A DNA stretch of 64,000 nucleotides, from contig NZ_RCVR01000003.1 in NCBI RefSeq assembly GCF_016107305.1, positions 186,001-250,000 on the forward strand. Direction: 5' to 3'. The translations under genes were made by a program, and so were the position numbers. This document shows positions 59,887-64,000 of this stretch, one piece after another (within the stretch, counting starts at the first letter, position 1; every line of letters starts with the position of its first letter). Origin of the DNA: Roseomonas sp. KE2513 (GTDB lineage Bacteria > Pseudomonadota > Alphaproteobacteria > Acetobacterales > Acetobacteraceae). The notes under the pieces were generated by a model. That model was not told where the DNA came from, ran no database searches, and was given only the letters and a program-made list of their open reading frames with translations.

Positions 59887-61470
59887 ATGCACCGCCGCTC
59901 CCTGCTCGCCGCCCCCCTCCTGGCCGCCCCCGCCCTTCTTCCCGGCCTTGCCCGCGCACAATCCCAGGCCGGGGCCTCGCGCGCCGCCACCCTGCGCGTC
60001 GTGCCGGAGACGCTGACCACGATCTTCGACCCGCATTTCACCACCAGCTTCACGACGCGAGACTTCGGCTACCTCGTCTACGACACGCTCCTCTCGGTGA
60101 ACGACCGCTGGGAACCCACCCCCCAAATGGCCGAGCGCTGGGAGACGAGCGCGGACGGGATGGAGTGGCGCTTCTTCCTGCGGGACGGCCTCGCCTTCCA
60201 CGACGGCACCCCCGTGACGGCCGAGGACTGCGCCGCCAGCCTCCGCCGCTGGGGCCAGCGCGATGCCCTCGGCAGCGTCATGCTGCGCGCGACGGAAACG
60301 CTGGATGCCCCGGATGAGCGCACGCTCCGCCTGCGCCTGAAGCAGCCCTTCGGCCTCGTCCTCCAGGCCCTGGCCAAGCCCGGTGCCATGGTGCCGATGA
60401 TCATGCCGAAGCGCCTGGCCGAGACCCCCGCCAACCGCCCGGTGACGGAACCCATCGGCTCCGGCCCCTACAAGTTCGTTGCCGCCGAGTACCGCCCCGG
60501 CGACCGCATCGTGCTGGTGCGGAACGAGGCCTATCGCCCCCGCCCCGAGCCCTCCGTCTGGGCCTCCGGCGGCAAGCGCGCCACCTTCGAGCGGGTGGAG
60601 CTGATCGCCATGCCCGACGTCTCCTCCCAGGTCAGCGCCCTCTCCACCGGAGAGGTGGACTATCTCGAGCGCCTGCCCGCCGATGTCCTGCCGATCTTGG
60701 AGCGCAACCGCGCCGTCCGCGTCCAGGTCGTCTCCTCCTTCGGCTACCAGGGGGTGATGCGCTTCAACCACCTCCTCGCGCCCTTCGACGACGTGCGGGT
60801 GCGCCGGGCCGTGATGACGGCGGTGGACCAGATGGACTATCTGCCGGGCGTCGCCGGACGCCCCGAATACATGAGCGAATGCCGCTCCATGCTCGGCTGC
60901 GGCACTCCCTACGAGACCACCGCGGGCATGCCCCTGAAGGCGGACCTCGAGGGCGCCCGCCGGATGCTGCGCGAGGCCGGCACCGACCTCTCCCGCCCCG
61001 TGGTCATCATCCACCCCGCGGACGCGCCGGGTATCGCAGCCCTCGGGCTCGTCACCCAGGACCTCCTCACGAAGCTCGGCTTCACGGTGGACCTTCAGAG
61101 CATGGACCTGAACACCTTCTTCGGCCGCCGCGCCCGGCCGGAGGGCTGGAACGTCTTCCACACCACCGCCACCGTGCCGGACATGCAGACGCCCCTGCAG
61201 AACTCCTACATGGAGGCCGCGGGCGCGCCGAACGGCTTCGCCGGCTGGCCGAAAGACGAGGAAGTGCAGGCTGGCCGCGCCGCCTTCGCCGCCGCCTCGA
61301 CCGAGGCTGAGCGCAAGAGCCTGGCCGAGAGCATCCATCGCCGCGCCGCCGAGAGGGGCTTCTACATGCCGCTCGGCCAGTTCACCGCCGCCTCCGCCTG
61401 GCGCGCGGAGCTGACGGAGGTGCCCACCGGCCCCGCCATGTTCCTCTGGAACATCCGGCGCGGCCGCTGA
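59887..61470 (+). CDS. Family 5 (peptide/nickel-type) ABC substrate-binding protein
   Basis: 527 residues. Signal peptide (RRSLLAAPLLAAPALLPGLA, ending RAQ), FDPHFTTSFTTRDFGYLVYD, WEPTPQMAERWETSADGMEW, and the SBP_bac_5 GPYKFVAAEYRPGDRIVLVR. Binds di- or oligopeptides or other large solutes. No permease or ATPase gene follows. Coupled to the deaminase-like enzyme by TGATG, so the two probably act on one substrate. Confidence 0.9.
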   Translation: MHRRSLLAAPLLAAPALLPGLARAQSQAGASRAATLRVVPETLTTIFDPHFTTSFTTRDFGYLVYDTLLSVNDRWEPTPQMAERWETSADGMEWRFFLRDGLAFHDGTPVTAEDCAASLRRWGQRDALGSVMLRATETLDAPDERTLRLRLKQPFGLVLQALAKPGAMVPMIMPKRLAETPANRPVTEPIGSGPYKFVAAEYRPGDRIVLVRNEAYRPRPEPSVWASGGKRATFERVELIAMPDVSSQVSALSTGEVDYLERLPADVLPILERNRAVRVQVVSSFGYQGVMRFNHLLAPFDDVRVRRAVMTAVDQMDYLPGVAGRPEYMSECRSMLGCGTPYETTAGMPLKADLEGARRMLREAGTDLSRPVVIIHPADAPGIAALGLVTQDLLTKLGFTVDLQSMDLNTFFGRRARPEGWNVFHTTATVPDMQTPLQNSYMEAAGAPNGFAGWPKDEEVQAGRAAFAAASTEAERKSLAESIHRRAAERGFYMPLGQFTAASAWRAELTEVPTGPAMFLWNIRRGR

Positions 61471-62561
61471 TGCTGAACTTCTCGGACTGGCTCGACCTCG
61501 TCCCCAAGGTCGAGCTGCATTGCCACATCGCCGGCGCCATGCGCGCGACGACGCTGGCCGAGATCGCGGCCGCCAACGGCGTCCGCCTGCCGCGCCCCGC
61601 CGAGACCCTCTACCAGTGGGAGGACTTCTACGGCTTCCTCGAAGTCCTCCGCCTCGGCGCCCTGGCCGTGCGCCACCGCGAGGACTTCGAGCGCGTCGCC
61701 TACGAGTGCATCGAGGACATGCACCGCCACGGCAACGCCCGCCACGTCGAGATCTTCTTCAACCCGCACTACTACACGCCCAACGGCGCCACCTACCCGC
61801 TCATCGCGAACGGCCTCGCCGCCGGGCTCGAGCGGGCGGAGCGCGACTTCGGCGTCTCCTCCCTCATGATCGCCTGCATCGACCGCAGCACCTGCCTGCC
61901 CAGCGAATCCCTGCAGATGCTCGACTGGGTCGCGGCCCACCCCCACCCCCGCGTCGTCGGCATCGGCCTCGACGGCGCCGAGCGCGCCGGCCCGCCGCTG
62001 GTCTGGGTGGAGGCCTGGCGCCGCGCCGCCCGCATGGGGCTGCGCCGCACCGCCCATGTCTGCGAGGACAACCAGACCCTTTTCGAGGGGCCACCCGCCC
62101 ACATCACCCACTGCCGCGACGCCCTCGGCTGCGACCGCCTCGACCACGGCTACAACATGCTGGCCGACCCCGAGATCACCGCCCGCATGGCCCGCGAGGG
62201 GGTGCCCTTCACCATGGCCTGCTGGTCCTCGATCCTGCCGAACCGCGTCCCTCGCCAGCACCGCATCCGCCGCATGTTCGAGGCCGGGCTGAACATCGTC
62301 CTCGGCACCGACGACCCCACGATGTTCGCCACCACCATTGGCCATTCCTGGCGCACCATCTTCGCCGCGAGCGATTGGGGGCCTGCCGAGGCCCGCCGCC
62401 TCAGCCTCGCGGGCGTCGAGGCCAGTTGGCTGTCGCCCGAGCGCAAATCCGCTCTCCGCGCCGAGTTCGAGGCCGTGCTGGACCGGCTTGAACCGGCACT
62501 GGGTCCGGGAAGCCGTGACCTGGACCTGGCCATCGAGCGGCCGCGGCCCATTTGGGAGTAA
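61470..62561 (+). CDS. Adenosine-deaminase-like metal-dependent deaminase
   Basis: 363 residues. Metal-dependent hydrolase fold with VELHCHIAGAM (HxH), RTAHVCEDNQ in place of the usual HAGE, the DRLDHGYNM His, and VLGTDDPTMFAT with the metal Asp. The altered HAGE and TDDP motifs mark it as a divergent subfamily, so the substrate may be an aminopurine or another ring rather than adenosine. Coupled to the family 5 receptor, suggesting uptake then deamination. Confidence 0.8.
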   Translation: MLNFSDWLDLVPKVELHCHIAGAMRATTLAEIAAANGVRLPRPAETLYQWEDFYGFLEVLRLGALAVRHREDFERVAYECIEDMHRHGNARHVEIFFNPHYYTPNGATYPLIANGLAAGLERAERDFGVSSLMIACIDRSTCLPSESLQMLDWVAAHPHPRVVGIGLDGAERAGPPLVWVEAWRRAARMGLRRTAHVCEDNQTLFEGPPAHITHCRDALGCDRLDHGYNMLADPEITARMAREGVPFTMACWSSILPNRVPRQHRIRRMFEAGLNIVLGTDDPTMFATTIGHSWRTIFAASDWGPAEARRLSLAGVEASWLSPERKSALRAEFEAVLDRLEPALGPGSRDLDLAIERPRPIWE

Positions 62562-62607
62562 CGCTTGTGGCCGCCAGGAGCTTGGTTGGACCTATAGATC
62601 CAACCCT

Positions 62608-62759
62608 GGACCTGTGTCCGGCTATCGCGGAGCCTTCCTGAACGTGCCGTCGCCTCGGGTCCGTGCCTTGAGGCGCACCAGCGGCAGAACATCGTCAAAC
62701 CTAAAAGGAAGATGATGGAGAGGGAGACCGGGGAGAAGAATTCCTTCTTCTCTCCCCGG
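62608..62759 (+). repeat. Dispersed element, copy 12
   Basis: F-linker relic (GTCCGGCTATCGCGGAGCC), degenerate G (62652-62674, right arm mutated), and a shortened H (62728-62759, 13-bp arms CCGGGGAGAAGAA). D and E absent. Between the convergent deaminase-like and LysR genes. Confidence 0.78.
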
Positions 62760-62779
62760 AGTCGCGGCCGCCAACCCAA

Positions 62780-63736
62780 TCAGGCCGTCGCCGGTTCCTC
62801 CTTGCGCCCCTCGGCCGGGCAGTAGGCCACCACCTCGCGCGCCAGGGCCAGCAGCAGGCGGCGGAGCCAGGCGTGGCCCTGGTCCGCCTCGAAGCGGCGG
62901 TGGAAAATCATAGAGAGCCGCATGTGCTTCGTCTCGACGGGCACGGGGCGCAGCGCCAGCCCGTGCACCGCCGCCAGTTGGCGGGCCAGCCGGGAGGAGA
63001 GGGTCATGATCATGTCCGTGCCGAGCAGGATCTCGGGCACGGCCGAGAGATGCGCCACCACGGCGCCGAGCCGGCGGGCGTGGCCGGCTTCCTGCAGAAC
63101 GCGGTCCATGGCCCCGTCGCGGGAGCCGTTGGGCGAGTGGAGAAGGTGGGGGAAGGCGACGTAGCGCTCGACCGTCAGCGGACCGTCCAGCAGCGGGTGG
63201 CCGGGGCGGGTGAGGACCATGAAGGCCTCGGGCAGCAGGCGGAGGCGCGTGTAGAGCGCGGTCGGCTCCCCCAGCATGGCGATGGCGAGCTGCGCCTCGC
63301 CCCCTTCCAGCAGGTCGTGGGCGTTGGTGCGGTCGGCGTGGCGGATGGCGACGAGGATGCCCGGCGCTTCAACCGCGAGGCGCGCGAAGAGGGGCGGGGC
63401 GAGCACGGCCTCGGCATATTCCGAGAGGGCGATGGTGAAGACCCGGTCGCTCGTCGCGGGGTCGAAGGGCGCGGTGGCCGCGAGGGTTTCCTGCAGCCGG
63501 TCGAGCATCTCCTCCACCGGGTGCATGAGGGAGAGGGCGAGGCTGGTAGGCACCACGCCCTGCGGCGCGCGCAGGAAGAGCTCGTCGCCCAGCGCCGCGC
63601 GCAGCCGGTTCAGCGCGTTGGAGACGGCGGGCTGGGAGAGGTTCAGCCGCGCCGCCGCGCGGGTGACGTGGCGTTCCCGCGCGACGGCGTCGAAGACGCG
63701 GAGAAGGTTCAGGTCGAAGGCGGAGAGGTCCTTCAC
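62780..63736 (-). CDS. LysR-type transcriptional regulator
   Basis: 318 residues. HTH: LSAFDLNLLRVFDAVARERH, then RAAARLNLSQPAVSNALNRL. C-terminal ligand-binding domain of the NodD-like branch (DRVFTIALSEYAEAVLAPPL; LPEAFMVLTRPGHPLLDGPL). LysR proteins usually regulate a neighbouring divergent gene, but its upstream neighbour here is the opgH end, only 51 bp away on the same strand, so the target is not evident. Confidence 0.93.
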   Translation of the reverse strand: MKDLSAFDLNLLRVFDAVARERHVTRAAARLNLSQPAVSNALNRLRAALGDELFLRAPQGVVPTSLALSLMHPVEEMLDRLQETLAATAPFDPATSDRVFTIALSEYAEAVLAPPLFARLAVEAPGILVAIRHADRTNAHDLLEGGEAQLAIAMLGEPTALYTRLRLLPEAFMVLTRPGHPLLDGPLTVERYVAFPHLLHSPNGSRDGAMDRVLQEAGHARRLGAVVAHLSAVPEILLGTDMIMTLSSRLARQLAAVHGLALRPVPVETKHMRLSMIFHRRFEADQGHAWLRRLLLALAREVVAYCPAEGRKEEPATA

Positions 63737-63787
63737 GGGGCGGGCCCCTCGGGGACGCGGCGGGGATCCATCGGGCGGGCGGAGAGG

Positions 63788-64000
63788 TCAGCCATGGCTG
63801 GCCGCATCCTGGACGGGCCGCGCCGCCGGCGCCATGGCTTCCGTCCGTCCCGCGGCGGGCGCGGCCGCCAGTTCCTCGGGCGTGGCCGCGATCCGGTGGC
63901 GCACCAGCCAGGCGGAGAGACCGGGCGAGGCGGTGGCGACGCAGAGCGGGATAGCGAGGATCGGCCCCGCCAGGAAGGGCGCGGCGAGCAGCAGCGCGGT
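63788..64000 (-). CDS. opgH: Glucan biosynthesis glucosyltransferase H, C-terminal end (partial)
   Basis: About 70 residues, open at the window edge. A hydrophobic LLAAPFLAGPILAIPLCVAT helix followed by SPGLSAWLVRHRIAATPEEL matches the OpgH/MdoH C-terminus (last membrane helix, then a short cytosolic tail with the TPEE motif). OpgH polymerises glucose for osmoregulated periplasmic glucans. The tail ends in an Ala/Pro stretch (AMAPAARPVQDAASHG). Little sequence, so moderate confidence. Confidence 0.6.
   Translation of the reverse strand, partial: TALLLAAPFLAGPILAIPLCVATASPGLSAWLVRHRIAATPEELAAAPAAGRTEAMAPAARPVQDAASHG

Noticed and set aside
911-62759. The dispersed repeats as a CRISPR or insertion-sequence family
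   Set aside because: Copies are kilobases apart, not regularly spaced, and no transposase, target duplication or spacer pattern is present.

Overview
The window is about 64 kb of very GC-rich DNA packed with genes. It looks like an alphaproteobacterial chromosome, most likely Acetobacteraceae (Roseomonas-like). This is inferred from the G/C-saturated third codon positions, the tripartite tricarboxylate (Bug/TTT) receptors, the short-signal porin, a DUF3576 lipoprotein, and the timA-mltA pair. I saw no rRNA, tRNA, CRISPR array, transposase or phage module.

Layout. 1-10.9 kb: 3' part of a nucleotide-sugar dehydrogenase, the leuS-lptE-holA operon (minus), a PRC-barrel protein, a DUF3576 lipoprotein, a major porin with a clear terminator, thiE, yggS with a methyltransferase, and a YddG-like exporter. 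10.9-18.3 kb: holin-like membrane protein, an EmrA-EmrB-outer-membrane-factor efflux operon, and a TTT receptor divergent from an Lrp/AsnC regulator. 18.4-23 kb: an FkbH-like protein, rpe and a heparinase II/III protein. 23-28.2 kb: an RND pump with adaptor, divergent from a TetR regulator over a perfect inverted-repeat operator. 28.4-37.6 kb: secB, a histidine phosphatase, timA-mltA-lutA-DUF1345, a long AI-2E family permease, and a Na/Pi cotransporter with a candidate Pho box. 37.6-46.9 kb: a catabolic and uptake island with a DapA-family lyase, 3-hydroxyanthranilate dioxygenase, alpha/beta hydrolase, TTT receptor, complete liv-type ABC importer and formamidase-like hydrolase. 47-56.5 kb: a small lipoprotein, an OprB-like porin, a trypsin-like protease with a stand-alone copy of its N-terminal domain, polA with a zinc-finger protein, and an HWE kinase with its response regulator. 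56.6-64 kb: lutB-unknown-lutC-smr, a family 5 binding protein with an adenosine-deaminase-like enzyme, a LysR regulator, and the last 70 codons of an opgH-like gene.

The most striking feature is a family of dispersed intergenic elements, at least twelve copies here. Full copies are about 235-240 bp and contain up to five hairpins in fixed order (called D, E, F, G and H below). Nine of the eleven convergent gene junctions carry a copy, and the two that do not have gaps of 7 and 33 bp. None of the ten divergent junctions has one; three copies lie between tandem genes. One copy supplies the last codons and the stop of the RND pump gene. I do not recognise the family. It could be a REP/BIME-like or MITE-like repeat used as a transcript 3'-end structure.

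A second structural observation is that the lactate-oxidation genes are split: lutA follows timA-mltA on the plus strand at 31.5 kb, and lutB-lutC-smr lies on the minus strand at 57-60 kb. One inversion of the interval between them would restore timA-mltA-lutA-DUF1345-lutB-X-lutC-smr, and the left breakpoint would fall at one of the dispersed elements.
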